The translations under genes and the position numbers were made by a program. Of a DNA stretch of 64,000 nucleotides, positions 51,419 through 64,000 are shown piece after piece. The DNA is from Archilochus colubris (taxonomy: Eukaryota; Chordata; Aves; Apodiformes; Trochilidae). Every line of letters starts with the position of its first letter. The stretch's first letter is position 1. The notes under the pieces are model-generated. The model was not told the DNA's origin and did no database searches. It saw only the letters and a program-made list of their open reading frames with translations. The DNA is taken from the NCBI GenBank assembly GCA_023079485.1, contig CM041084.1:125278292-125342291 (forward strand). Direction: 5' to 3'.

Positions 51419-54307
51419 AGATTTATACACCTGGACCATGTGTACCACAGAGGATCCTGTAGAAAACTTAGGGATTTCTTTTTCCACAGTTGTTTATAAT
51501 TTCCTTTTGCTATCCATCTTAGGCCATGAGATCAGAATTACAAATATTTTTTTCTGTAAATTTTTTTCCCCCAAATGATACTCTATTTCTCATAAGTCTG
51601 AAACTGTTGAATAGAAATATAAAAGACATAGAGACGTACAGCTATGTGAAAATGGTCCAGGACAGATTTATCTTTGTCCAAGAAAAACAGACCAACCATT
51701 CCTATGAAATCAGAACAACTGTGTTTTCTCTACTGTCTGCCCTTATCACTTTATCACTTGTAATATGATGCTTCACCATCTGCCTGAGGGGTGAGCAGAC
51801 TATTTTAACAACTAATACAAATGTATTTGGATCACCAGGCCCTCTGTAATGACTCAGGCACTCCCTGAAAATCAAAGATTAAAAAAAAAAAAAAAAAAGC
51901 TATTTATTTTTACTCCCAAAACACAGGGATTAATTTAGCATGGAATGGAGGCTGTGGGCCTAGGTGACCAAAAGTTACTGACAATCCAAGAGAAGGTTTG
52001 GTCTGCTTGATCAGAATTTGTTGATATAGACAGGGAAAATACTGAAAAAAGTCAAATGGAGAATAAGCCAAATATACTTTTTACTAGTTTCTTTATCCCA
52101 GTTAGATACCATTGGCAAACCAAGACTGTGAAACTGCAAGTGGAGCACAGAAGGGTACAGACAGTAAAACATAATGTCCACATGCATGAATAAGCCTATA
52201 TATTGTGAACTATGGCATATCTAAAAGATCACTTAGCATCAGAAAAGGCCCCACACTGATTAGGTTGAGGAGCTGTTGAAGTGTTAGAATGGGAAGGGAT
52301 TGAACTCTGTGATATTTAATCATGTTTAAGCATATTAGTATGTATATTATTTAATGACCTAATACAGGTCAAGATACTGTCATTGGAGAGATAATGTCAA
52401 ATCATTAATTACATGATCCCTGTATCATTTTGATTTATAGACTAATAATAAAATTTGATTTTTATAGGAAAATGGTCTTTTATTTCAAATACTTGTTTCT
52501 TGTGTTTTTTTTATTTAACATGTATTACACTAAATTGGTAGTTTCTGTGTCATGTCAAGCGAAATCTTGAATTGGTTACAGTCAACTGAATGCTTTTAGT
52601 AGTAGACAAGGAAGGCAACACCTATAAAATATTCAAGCTATAGCTTATAAAAAACATAAGGAGAATATAAAGGATTTAAATAAAATAACTATTACATCAT
52701 TTTGATATTTTTCAATATATTTTCAATTAGGTGAATACTGTCTCACTGACAGATATTGTTCAAAGTTATGTAGGACCTCAACTGTCTAGTAGTGCAGTGT
52801 TTTTCAAAAGAAATAACCTATGAGATTAATTTCTTTTAATTGAAATGCCTGCTAAGCATCTGTATTGTGGACCCTCAACACCTTGAAAGAGGAAAAAAAC
52901 CCAAAAAAATACAAAGAAACTCAAAATACACAAATACTTCTGGAATATAAAGCTTTAGCTATAAATCAAGATTATACAAGTGTTTCCAAGACTGATCAAT
53001 ACCACTACAAGAAAAAGCTTACATTACAAGCCATTCTAATTATTTCCCAAAATGTTTACCTAAATTAGTTGAAAGGCCACAATTTTGTACAAAAAAGAAA
53101 TTTTAATTAAGTCTTGTGCTTGAAGTGTATCTGCAATTACTTCCTTTGGTTCCGTTAGGATTTAAGCCCAATTAAAATGTATTGTTAACATTACAAGATA
53201 ACATTTGCTGGTGGTACAAAATTGAATATATGCCTCTGTGTAATTTCAGATTATCCCTTACTGTGAGTTTCTGCAATTGTTTTTTTTCAATAATGTTTTT
53301 TTTCCCTATTCTTTTGTCAATGAAATATTTTTAATATTATTAATCAGTGCACTCAAATACAGTCTCTGAAAATAGGGAAGTTCTACAAAATTAAATACCT
53401 TTTGTAATCTAGTATTCAGTTAAAGTTCTTGTAAGTCATTCTAAATACACAAGTCACATCATATAAACATGCTTTTATTTGTTGGGAGATCCTGTCGATT
53501 ATTTTGTTTTGGATCAAGAAAAAGTAATGAAGTTTTTATTCAGTGTTGTTACAAGTATTTTCCTAAGAATATATAAAAATTTGACCCCCTCTATCCTTTT
53601 AAATAAAGTGAGTAGCAGAGACCTTCAGATTACACCATTTACACACTATTAAAAAAAGAAAAAAGAAAGAAAAACAAAACCAAACAAAACCTAACCAGAC
53701 AACAAAGCCAAACTCCATTTCTAAAGAATGTCTAATTATTGGAATTTTGACACAGGATTTCCAAATATTTTATCTCACACCTTTTCAGTATTTATTAACA
53801 TAAAACTAAACCAGAAATAAGACTTTGTTCAGATTCACATTTAACTGTCCAAACTTTTCCAAACATTGTCCCACATCCTACCACCACTTTTGCATATGGG
53901 TTCACACAATTACTTGAGAATTTCTGTTGTTGTGAAAACCCTTGAAGAGTCTGAAGCACCTCTCCTTAATCTCTGAGGACTACCTGGGGTAGGTAGTGTA
54001 CTTTGTGGGTATTAAAAGCTCATCATAAAGTGGTGGGAGTTCCATAGAGACAGGACTGGGTCAGTCTTTGAATAAAGTGGTTTCGGCCAAAGCTTGGCCC
54101 TAGAAAGGAGGGTGATTTCCCCTGAAAACTGAGACACAAAAAGCAGACAGCAGAAGATCTGTCTTGCACAGAAGAGATGGACGTTTCCTGAACTGAATAC
54201 AGAAGTCACAAAATACTATCAAACCTCACTATCTATTATCTTTGAGGTCCACGTCCCACAAGAAATGATGGATCAAATCAGTGGATAAAGAAGTCAAAAG
54301 TCTGGAG

Positions 54308-54350
54308 ATTCATAGAATAGCTGAGGTTGTAAGGGACTGCGGGAGGTTTG
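54308..54350 (-). mobile_element. Short degraded CR1 3' tail
   Basis: The plus-strand text tcatagaatagctgaggttgtaaggg resembles the reversed CR1 end (catagaat, ggttggaagggacc). Only about 40 bases are recognisable. Confidence 0.4.
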
Positions 54351-54471
54351 GGGGGACTATGAAGAAACAGTAATGTCTCTCTTGGAGGAAAGTGAGGGAA
54401 GCAGGTAACATAGAAATATTTTGGGAGGCTATGTCTTTTTAGTGTTCACACTTCAGTTGCTACACAAAATC

Positions 54472-54630
54472 ACAGAAGGGTTGAAGTTGGAAGGTATCCC
54501 CGGATATCCGACCTTCTTTGCTCTGTGGAGAGAGTCAGCTACAGCCAGTTGACTTTGTCATGTCCAATAAGCTTTTGAGTATGTACAAATATGGAATCCT
54601 CACAGCCTCTCTAGGAAACCTATAATCTGT
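54472..54630 (-). mobile_element. Degraded CR1 3' fragment, minus strand
   Basis: The plus-strand order is atcacagaagggttgaagtt, ggaaggtatcccc, tgctctgtggagagagtcag and then ctcacagcctctctaggaaa. This parallels the reversed CR1 3' end: the tail, the ggttggaagggacc block, the ctgctcagagcagggtca block, and the cacaacctctctgggcaacc block. There are many substitutions, so it is an older copy than the one at 50.6 kb. Confidence 0.65.
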
Positions 54631-57600
54631 AGGAATTTTCAATGAAAAGGTTTTTTTTTTCTTATGTATAAATTGGATTTAAACAAGGAATTCTGCCTTT
54701 TTTTCTCTCTCAGGGAGAAGAAAATTCAGAGGGATATTTGGGGGTATGTGAGGTTAAAGTGATATCCCAACAGAGCTGTTAAATCTAATTCTTCTCCCTA
54801 GAGTGCATTGCCAGTGAACATCATCCAAATTTGCAGCATGGAGGTCCAGAAGCAATAGGTATCATTGTGTTATGCAAGAAATGGTGTGAGAATAAATAGC
54901 AATATGTGTGTGGCATCTGAGGGTTTATTTGGGTCAAGATGGTGTGAGCAATTACATGTTAACAAGATGGTAACACCACTTGCATTAGATGAAATGATAG
55001 TGTGACACTCTTGAGGGGTCCACAGTCAAAGCCAAAAGTGTCTAAGGAATAGTTGCCCTTCAAAAAAATGTGAAACACATTTAGAGTGGAACTCTTTGGT
55101 CTCAGAGGACAGAATGTATCTAATTAAAAGCAAACTACACATGATAGACATGAGAGGAGCTCAGTACCATCTGCTCTGCTACTGATCAAATACTTTTACA
55201 TCACATCATTTGCTAATGAATACACAGGCTTTTGGAAAAAAATAGTATTCTTTCTTCTGAACAATCTGAATCCTTGCTAAAGATATTGAGTCATGCATCC
55301 CGTTAAGGTTATACTTTTTAATGGGCTAGGACATGAATAATAGGAATTTTATTAGACAGAGAGTACAGACTGCTAATCAGTTCAAGTTGCTCAAAATTTT
55401 CAGAAACATGCATATGCATTATACTGATGTTCTTGCAAATAAAGTCCTTAGAATATAGTTATGGTTTTTATAACTTTCTATACCTAATATTTATATGTGT
55501 ACAAATATACCTGTAGGTTAGTAGGTGCCAGATAATCCTATGACTGGATTGCTGTCATTCAAATGGACATAAAAATGTGTAATAAAATCACCTTTTTAGA
55601 AGGTGAGAGGGTAGAAAGAATTTTAACTGAACTGCTCTGGTACAATTATTACCCAGGTGATTATATTCTTTTCTAAACTCCTCTGTAGCTGGAAGGAATA
55701 TGCTACCTGCTTTCCATACAGTGATGAACAGATTGTGATTTCCATTTTAAACCTGTGAAATGTGTTAGGTAAACCTCTTCCCCAGCTTAGAAGCATATTG
55801 AAAGGTTTAGGTAACATTTGGAAAATATTTTTTTACATTTGTCAGTGAAATTATCCAGTTATCAAAAATATAAAAGTTATGACTTTTTACTATTTCAGCT
55901 TTTCCTGTGACTGTATTCTAGTATTACAGTGTCCCTGATTTTTTCCTTCTTGACATCCTAAAATTTGGTTTTTAACACAAAACATCCATCCTGTTCACTT
56001 CTAGTTGGCTTGGTCTATTGTGATAGACTGAAGTCCCTACTGAGTTTTTGCTTTTCTCCTTCCTTTATAACCTATAACCTGAACTACCTGAATTACAACT
56101 CCCTCATGAGTTAAAAATGGCACATACCACCAGATTGTTCTTCCTAACATAATGATATAAAAATAGGGGGAAAGGAGTCCATGCTTGCCAGACTTACCTA
56201 CTTATGACCTTCTGTTCTCAATCTTTTACAGCTGAGATGTCAAGTGGCTTTCCCACTCAGATCCTCTCAAAGTGCCTACTTCCACAGCATCCTCTGCTGA
56301 ACTTTCCCAGGCTGCAAATGACAGCCCAGACATCCACAGCATCACAGGACAAAAACCAGCCACACAAACAGACCAGGAAAGCTTTGAAAAAAAATGTCTG
56401 CTTTCAAATACAGTGGAGTCAAGTCTCATACTGTAACTGTTTCTTTGTGTCTACTTTTTATTACTGGTATTTTCCCTCCGTCTCACAGATTTCTTATTAG
56501 ACCTACCAGTTATGATTAAGTAGTCAATGCTAAAATGCTTTAGAAATGCCTCATGTTTATTTCATATCAAGAAACAGGGTTTTTCTTTCCTTTCATGTTT
56601 AACAGCATACTCTATATAAATACACAGTTCTGAAAGGGATATTAAATGGCATCTATAGAGTTATGTATGAAAGCAACTGCAGTCTAAACTAATGCCAAGA
56701 GGTAATGACAGCCTAATTGGCTTGGCTTGTTGGGCGCGTCATAAATGTTTTTACAATGGTTCATAGCAGATGAAGAGTCAGAAAACAAATTTCTGCAAGT
56801 TGTGGAGAAATTACTATCAAACAGTAAAACACAGCCTGTTAAGGCCTTCTTAAAATTGGTTTCATATTCTACCATCTGTAATGTTAACATTTCAGAAGAC
56901 ATTTATCTGAGCTGTAAATGCTATTTGTTTGATGGACAAATTTCTTTCTCTTATATTTACATTACGTTTCAATAAACACCTCACAACACTATACAACAGT
57001 GGTTAAAAATGCTGTACTTTGGGGCCTGAGTTTATTTTCCAACATGAATACTACAACCATTATCAATTTCATGAGATGCATCATTTTTTTTCTTTTTCTT
57101 AAGGACTCAGCATTGAACAAAGTAAGAAAATAGTGAAACCTCTATGAGATGTTTTTCTATGAGCCAAAAACCCTGATTCACAAAGAGTGGTGACCTGTCC
57201 CTCTAACTTGCTGACTGCACAGGACAAGTTCCATGTACTTAGGGCTTACTTTTCTAGATGTAACCTGTTCAAAAACCTAAGGACTTTGTTAAAATATGTA
57301 TAACTGAAAAAGATATTAAGAAAAAAATAATATTAACAGCAGCAACACAGATTTTTAGAAGGAGAGCTAGAGGTAATTCTGTTGCCAAGGAACAATCAGC
57401 ACATAAAGTTAACACAAGCTATACAAGCCTTAAAAAATAACAGAACAAGACATTGCTGCTATTGACCTGAAATCCTTTAAGAGCTAATACATTCTGTGCA
57501 ATACTTGACTCCCCCATACAATCTCTTTTAACTGTGTAAAAGATTCAGATGGTGTTAAAATAAGTACCTTTATTGATAGGATATCCTACATTATCTTCAA

Positions 57601-60600
57601 AAGCGTTTTAGTATAGAAGACTGGAAAAGCAACATGAATTGCACAGAATACGAGCAGAAAGTGGAAATACATGCCATAAACTTCATGCTAATGGTTCTTT
57701 CCTGGGATTCCTTTTCATGACACTGTAGCCCTGGAGGTATTCTAAGGAGAGTTAAAGGAGCAGACAGCATTGTGGGACACTACATATTGCTATATGCAGT
57801 GTCTGAGAGCTTTTTCCATTAAAAGCAGAGAGTATCATACAACTCTGCCCAACTTCCCAGAAAAGGAAGATCGATTTATTTTTCTCTATTTTCAGCCATT
57901 TCCTGCGTCCCAAGGGAGTTCTAACTAAACAGAGGGAGAAAATGGCTGGAGAAAAGATCAGAAATAAGAGTTACAGCTAAATATAAATTGCAGTTAGTAA
58001 AAATAAAGAAACTAACTACAATCTCAAGATAGAAAACTTGGCACTCATGAGTTTTAGCATAGAAATTCTTCTGTTCTGATGGTTGTTTCCAAAAGCTCAA
58101 GCATGTATTAAATAATTGCAGTAAATAAAAAACTTTGCTCTATTAGGACAAACTTCACACACTGTAAGGTAGCAGTTCTGCTATCTTACATTGATGTTAA
58201 TATGTTAATATTGAAAACAATATTGAGAATGCATTGATTTTAACTAATGTTTTTTCTTCTATAGCACACAGTGTCCCTAAACTTTACAGCTAGCATTTTA
58301 AGGGCACCTAATTTAAAGAATTCAGGTAGACGTCCTTAGGAATCAATACATTTGTATGGCAGTAATCCATGCATATTTGATGAACAATAATTTTCTTTTC
58401 CTTAACATCCAATCATTTCTACAAAATCAATGATTCACAGAATTTTAATTTTATTTGGTGGTCTTTGGGGAATCTTCAAGTTTGTTTTCCTTTTGTGTTT
58501 ACTGCTCATGTTAGATGAGCAGTTCCTCTTCATTTCTGTAACCCTATAATTTTCATCGTGTCGCTACGATTGTTTCTTTATCAAAGTGATGGTGAAACAA
58601 TAAAAGGGATGAATAAGTGTAAACTGCATTTTCCCCTTAAGGTTATTGTGATTTTGTTTTATGCTGGATATATCCTTTTGAGAATGCCAGATAGACTTAA
58701 AATCACCAACAAAGCTCATCAATTTAATTGAACACAGGAACTGTTTCTAATATTCTGATACTCCTAAGTATACCTAATAGTTCAACAGCCAAGAAAAAAC
58801 AATCTTTTAAAAATTGATGCTGTCATCTACTGTGAAAATCCACTGTACCTCAAGCTGTTATTTTTCATGCTTTAGTTTTATGTTTAATTTAGAATTTAAT
58901 CACTTGAAAGGGCTCATATACTTAAACTCTGTGGCTAAGTTCCCAAGCAATTTCAAGGATTATTTAAACAAATTGAGCTCCTGAGCTTGAGACTTGCCCA
59001 TGAGATAAAAAAGTGGCTATTTTAAATTTGAAATTGGTACATGGCCTACGTGCCATTCAGAAGACAGTAAAATCTGCCACTACACAATCATTACAGTGGA
59101 TTATCCACATTACCTGTGGATAAAGACAAAGAAATAAAGGATATCATATGATTTGCCTCCAACTTCATTAATTTAACTCATCTGGGAATTAACCAGCAAT
59201 AATTCTTCCAATTAAGGTCATAATTCTTCTTTAATTATTTCCACCTGGTAGAGTACTGCCATCAAACCCCTCTTCTTCACCTCTCTGTACTTGGCTCTCA
59301 GCCCAAAATTCATGCCTTGCCAGTCTTTTCTTTCACTGGCATCATAAGGCCTTTTAAAGGCCTACTGGCTCAAGCATTTAAAGACACTCAGACTACAAAG
59401 ATTTGTCTCCTTAAACTCCATTGCTTAATGTGCTGTCCCAAGTTATGCCTTGCCATGCTTCCAGGTACCCTGAAAGAAAACTGTAGAACTGTGGCACCCT
59501 TAAAGAAATCAGTGTGGGAGAAGGCCATCTCTTTCTTCTTTTTCCAACACATTACTCTTATGATTGCATCAACTTTATCATAGAGAATCAGAGTCTAAAC
59601 ATGAGATCTTACTGGCCATTTTTGTGTGACCGAGCCTTACCATGTTTCCTCACTAAGGTGTGGATTATGAATGAAGTTTTAATTTGGAAAACAAATACAG
59701 TTTTCACACTGGTAAGCTTACAAACTGGAGGATATATTATTGTTAAGGCAGTGAGCAGTAAACTCTTTTGGAGGAATCTTAATCTATGTTTTCAAACATA
59801 ATATGTAAGAGAGATTAGTAGTGGTGATGAATCTATTCATCCAGGAACACAAACCTGGCTAAAGAGGAAATTTTGTATTAGTACAATAACATTTCATTAT
59901 TTATCAGTTTATGTCTAAAATAAATGAGAATACATTCTATTGCTCTTGAGGTGGATGACTTGAGACTGAAGTAGGTATTTTAATATCCTGTTTAATGTCA
60001 AGCTGGAAAATTAGATTCTTCCTTAGCCTTTGAATTTCAGTCATAAAAAGACTGATGGCTCAGGACCTCCCAGTGTTTTAAGATATACTGTCTACTCAAA
60101 TGGAAGGGGCTGATAGCCCTAGGGCTGACAAAATCCGTAGCTGTTTATGGAAAAAAATATTTCCTGCCCATTGGGTTGTGAAGGTAATTCAATAATTTTG
60201 AATGAATTAATGTAAAGCTATTTTGTACATATTTTTTTATGTATGCTAAAGAAAGTGAAAGCTTGGGTAACACTGCTAATAAGATTTATCTGGAGTGATA
60301 GACTACACAAAAAGAAAACATATAAAGGAGAAATGAGTCCTATAAGAAACGATAACAACAAAAGCTTTTTAACTGTGAGCTTTATGTTTCTGGGACAAAT
60401 TCGTTGCTCTTTCCTTGTACTGACACTATTGCTGAAGGAAAAGTGTTATCTATTAATGTGAAACACCCTTCTTCTCTACCTATAGTGTGAAAGTTTAAAA
60501 GAATTATCTCATATATTTACAAAACAAAGATCCCTGACTTTCTATTGCCTAAGCATATTTGACATAACAGTAGTTCAAAATAATAGATAACCCTGTTGCT

Positions 60601-61391
60601 TGTTTCTGAAATATTTGCACAGCACTACCTCTCAGCAAATTTGCTTTGATTTAAGAGACTGAATTATAATAATACTGTAATTATACTTTAACAGCCAATG
60701 GCTTCTGGAAACCATACTGCAGATTATCCTCCCAAGATACCTTTGATGTCCATCAGTCTTAGATAAGTCTTGCTATCAAAGATTGCCTTTCAGTTTGTTT
60801 TTTTTTTTTTTATTTTGATTTGTTGCATATACCACATTTATCATCTCAGAGCAAGAAGGCTGGTGGAAATAAACACATAACGTTTGCAGTGAGATTTATG
60901 TGGCATAGACCTTTACTTAGATATTATGGTTTTAATGCAATCAGAACACAGCAACAAACTTCCTTTGTAAATGACTGATCTAATTGTTAAGTTAAATTCA
61001 TAACTCCATAGGGAAGAAAAACAAAGGAGTGTTGAAGACACAGTATCTACTGTATGCCTGATGTAGCTATATTCACAATAAATTAATTCCTATTATTCAT
61101 GAGCTGATTTACACTTTTTATCTCTCCATAACAGGCAGCATTTATTTACCCTTATATTTTGAGGCCTCACAGTTTCTGCTGACATGGGTATTTTCCCAAA
61201 ATAGAACATTACAGCAGTCCTCTGCTAGACATTTAAGCCATGTGTATGTTTATTTTTTAATTTCTTTCTTAAACATTCTAACTGTGAGCAGGCTGGGAAA
61301 GTGGAGTCATGATGAATGAGAGTTTGCTTTTCAAAAAAGTGATCTAAATATAGACATTTGATGTAACATAGAAAAATTTGCAGCCTCCTAC

Positions 61392-61609
61392 CTTGAAAAC
61401 AAACATTTCCCGGCGAAGAATAGCCAGAGTGTTGAAGTTCCCATCACAGATGTTAGGCTTGGCTCCAGGATAGGAAGGTTTGTCACCAGTGGGTTGTCGT
61501 GGAGGTTTAGGCTGCCTGTCATTCTTCCGTGGGTCTACTGGAGGAATGGAACGATGTGGGGGCACTGTTGGCAGAGGTCTTGTTGGTGGTGGGATCCTGT
61601 CAGGTGGAC
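61392..61609 (-). CDS. MMP16: MMP16 coding exon 6: hinge and start of the hemopexin-like domain
   Basis: A 218-base minus-strand exon. The acceptor tattttaaag ends at 61610, the first codon is a split Gly, and it closes in phase 0 at a Lys codon before the donor GTAGGA (from 61391). It encodes residues 1-73 of the visible protein. The flexible hinge (about residues 1-51) is rich in Pro and Arg: [38 protein letters not shown]. The hemopexin-like domain then begins: [23 protein letters not shown], with the first disulfide cysteine at residue 55. The hinge links the catalytic domain, encoded upstream and outside this window, to the propeller. The hinge appears about two residues longer than the human one as I remember it. 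The acceptor has a weak pyrimidine tract, but homology and phase fix it. Confidence 0.96.
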
Positions 61610-64000
61610 CTTTAAAATAGCAGCAGGATGTATTTTACATGCCCAGCAGTGGTGCACAAAGAAGAAATACATCAAAAAACCCCACAACCTGCTGTAAGAA
61701 GTGCAAATCTTACAGTGGAACATGAATGGAAAAAGTGTGACCTAATGTACCTTTCCCATGTTGTTAAAGGGTATAATGAATGACAACTATAAAACCAAGA
61801 CATGAATGAAGAAAATTAATTTTCATTCTCCAGAATCTTCCTTCCTTATTGAAACAACATTCCAATAAACCAGCAAAGGATGCATAGTCCCTCATCATTT
61901 CAGATAAGAAGAAATTCATAGCACATATTTTGCCAGCTGACAGTTAAAACATAATCACTGTCTAGCATAGGAAATAAAGACAAACAAAAAGCCTGTTCCT
62001 AATAAGATTGTCATCAGGTTTTCAACTCAGATTTATAAGTTCCACCCATCAATTCATCTGTAGTTATTTGTGGCATACTTGATATTTCCTACTGACCCAA
62101 TCTGTAGGCCAAGTAATGTCATGTGCCTTAGAGACAGGACATTCCAGGCTTTCCCCAGGTCTCCTTGCTATGCTCTTGAAACTGGACTTCAAATGCTAGG
62201 CACCCACATGCACAGAATATAACTCACAGGTTTTATTCAATATTCTGAAAATAATTACTTCTTATTTTAATTTAATTTTGCAGTCTTGGAAAGCTAGATA
62301 CTTGGTAATTAAAAGATTTGTTCCGAGGATAAATGGTTAAAAAGAACTGAAAAACTATAACTCTGTACTTATGTAGTAATTTTAAAACATTTTTCTTCTT
62401 TCAAATACATTTTCTGTCAGAATACACAGTTTGATGACAAGTAAAATAACTATTCCAGTCATAATTTTTCTATTTGAAAGTCAAAAGGCCATTCTAGACA
62501 GTTGCTGGTCATAACCCTAATGCCTAATGACATGCTACATGACTTGCAACGGGTGTACCACAAATGCCTTTTCTTCTTTACACACATTAATATGTTTACT
62601 TGTATTTTCTGTGTACAAAACAGATGAGAAGTTTCAGTTGGATCAATAAGATTTCTGGAAATAAGAAAAACACTTTAATTTTTCTCATTCTACTTAGGCC
62701 TGTCTGATAGTCATTTAAATATACAATCAATTTTGGCTTTAATAAATAAATATAATTTGCATGACTAGATTCAGAAAGAGTTTTTAATAGTAAGACAACT
62801 CTAAAACTGCATACAGAGCATTTCAGTGTCTAATACTTTTTTTAAAAGGGTATAATTTTTAAAGAACAAGATGGACTATATAAGGAAATGTTAAACTTGC
62901 CAAATGGATGTCATACAATGTAATAAGCCATTTATTTCACTCACAACTTTAAGGCTTGTGACATTTATAATTTACAGTTAATAGTGGTGTTTCAAGGAAT
63001 ACTGCAGACCAAAGTAATTATTTTAATAGGTGTTACATTTTTATAGAGGCATGATTCCAGATCACCTCTTGATTTTAAAGGGAGCAAAGGAATCAATTTG
63101 CAGTAGCTCACGTTGGAAAGTTTTTAACCCCAAACCAAAGTTTTCATATGCTATTTGGTGGTGATGTCAGATATTACTTCCCAGGGGTAACACATTTCCC
63201 CTAATGTATCACCCACAGCTGTTAGAGCTTAGCAGCTAGTTTGCAGGAAAGGATTCCTGTCTAGCCTTTAAGTCTAGACTACCAACTTATGAGGTCATGA
63301 GAAACAACCTTCCTTCCAGCTAATCACACAGGAAAGAAGACAACCTGAGAAAATTTGGTCAGCCAATCATTTTGAAATTTCTGTTTATGCTTTGTGAATA
63401 TATATATCAGTGCTTGTTAATATAATACTTGAAAAAGCTTGTTAATATAAAATACCATGGAGGCCACAGAGTTCTAGTTAGCAGTGCAGTAATTCTATTT
63501 GATTGTAGTTGTCTTTTCTAGCAGTAAAGATAAACAAAGAATGGCCCTGATAATATTCAATATAAAACTGACAGTCAAAACTTTAAACTAAAAATAATTC
63601 CATGTACAAAATAGAATCAAATCCAAAAATAACTGGGGAATAATAAGGCAATTCCCAGTGATATGCACTAAATATGTAGCATTAACATATAGACACATGT
63701 AAATATATATTTCCTTTAAAAAGATATATCTCTTAAAAATATTTTTTTAAGAAAAAAGCACAACAGACTGTTTAACAAATAACAATAGAATCAAAGTCCT
63801 TAAAACTAAGAACAAAACCATGTGTTTGGAAAAGTAAGGAACACATACGAGAATTAGAATTATGTTCAACCCATAATCAGAATAATATTAATGTTTTGGC
63901 TTTTTTTTTTTTTTTTAAGTACCTTACCCTGTCACATTGAATTGGATACACACAGAATTTATTTAAGTCACATGTGTCTTTTATATAAGGCCATAAAAAA
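61610..64000 (-). other. MMP16: Part of the next upstream MMP16 intron
   Basis: The sequence 5' of the hinge exon on the sense strand. It continues past the window edge, and the exons for the catalytic domain must lie beyond. It is AT-rich, with a run of about 17 T near 63900. No coding exon, RNA gene or classified repeat was recognised. Confidence 0.8.

Larger units (their letters stand above)
38580..61391 (-). other. MMP16: MMP16 intron (about 22.8 kb) with several mobile-element relics
   Basis: The largest intron in the window. On the sense strand it opens with GTAGGA at 61391 and closes with TTTGCAG at 38580. It carries the 305-bp inverted-repeat element, an ancient repeat plus a CR1 tail, an LTR fragment, a CR1 3' end and two short degraded CR1 tails, each listed separately. 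The rest is AT-rich and holds no supported gene. Homopolymers of 16 T at 43070-43085 and 18 A at 51881-51898 are present. Confidence 0.85.

Noticed and set aside
59101..59123. Two perfect inverted copies of the bacterial DnaA-box word TTATCCACA, spaced by 5 bases
   Set aside because: The surroundings are a vertebrate intron, so a bacterial origin motif has no meaning here. A 9-bp palindrome with a short spacer is expected by chance in 64 kb.
1..64000. CRISPR arrays, operons, riboswitches, tRNA or rRNA genes
   Set aside because: No regularly spaced repeats, no bacterial gene organisation and no RNA gene folds were seen. The window is vertebrate intron and intergenic DNA.

Overview
This is vertebrate nuclear DNA, most likely from a bird. 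It is AT-rich, CpG-poor and mostly non-coding. It carries CR1 LINE fragments with the avian-type 8-bp ATTCTRTG tail, and degraded LTR pieces that I recognise as an avian endogenous-retrovirus (ERVL-like) family. No bacterial, plasmid or phage features are present.

The only gene I can support is the 3' half of MMP16 (MT3-MMP, a membrane-type matrix metalloproteinase), read on the minus strand. Five coding exons are visible, in transcription order: 61392-61609, 38441-38579, 30668-30818, 27571-27686 and 22820-23154. Their phases join without conflict (1, 0, 1, 2, 1) into 319 residues. These cover the proline-rich hinge, the complete four-bladed hemopexin-like domain with its two end cysteines, the stalk, one transmembrane helix and a 20-residue cytoplasmic tail ending CKRSMQEWV. 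The signal peptide, prodomain, furin site and catalytic zinc domain lie beyond base 64000. By comparison with the mammalian gene, these would be exons 6 to 10 of 10.

Layout. From 1 to about 18.7 kb the DNA is intergenic, downstream of MMP16. It holds a long degraded LTR (about 4.81-5.65 kb), a small TTAA-type hairpin (11.64-11.72 kb) and a CR1 3' fragment (14.40-14.76 kb). From about 18.7 to 22.8 kb is the probable MMP16 3' UTR, with candidate poly(A) signals; a 489-bp segment bounded by 18-bp inverted repeats lies inside it. From 23.2 to 61.4 kb are four MMP16 introns, the largest 22.8 kb. These hold a striking 305-bp element with perfect 37-bp inverted ends and a 6-bp target duplication (38790-39094), an ancient repeat plus a CR1 tail expanded into a pentanucleotide microsatellite (42.3-42.5 kb), an LTR fragment (46.7 kb) and a nearly open CR1 ORF2 3' end (50.6-51.4 kb). 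From 61.6 kb to the end is part of the next upstream intron.

I found no wholly new biological system. The best candidates for follow-up are the 305-bp long-inverted-repeat element and the TTAA/CCCTTTGA-type inverted-repeat elements.
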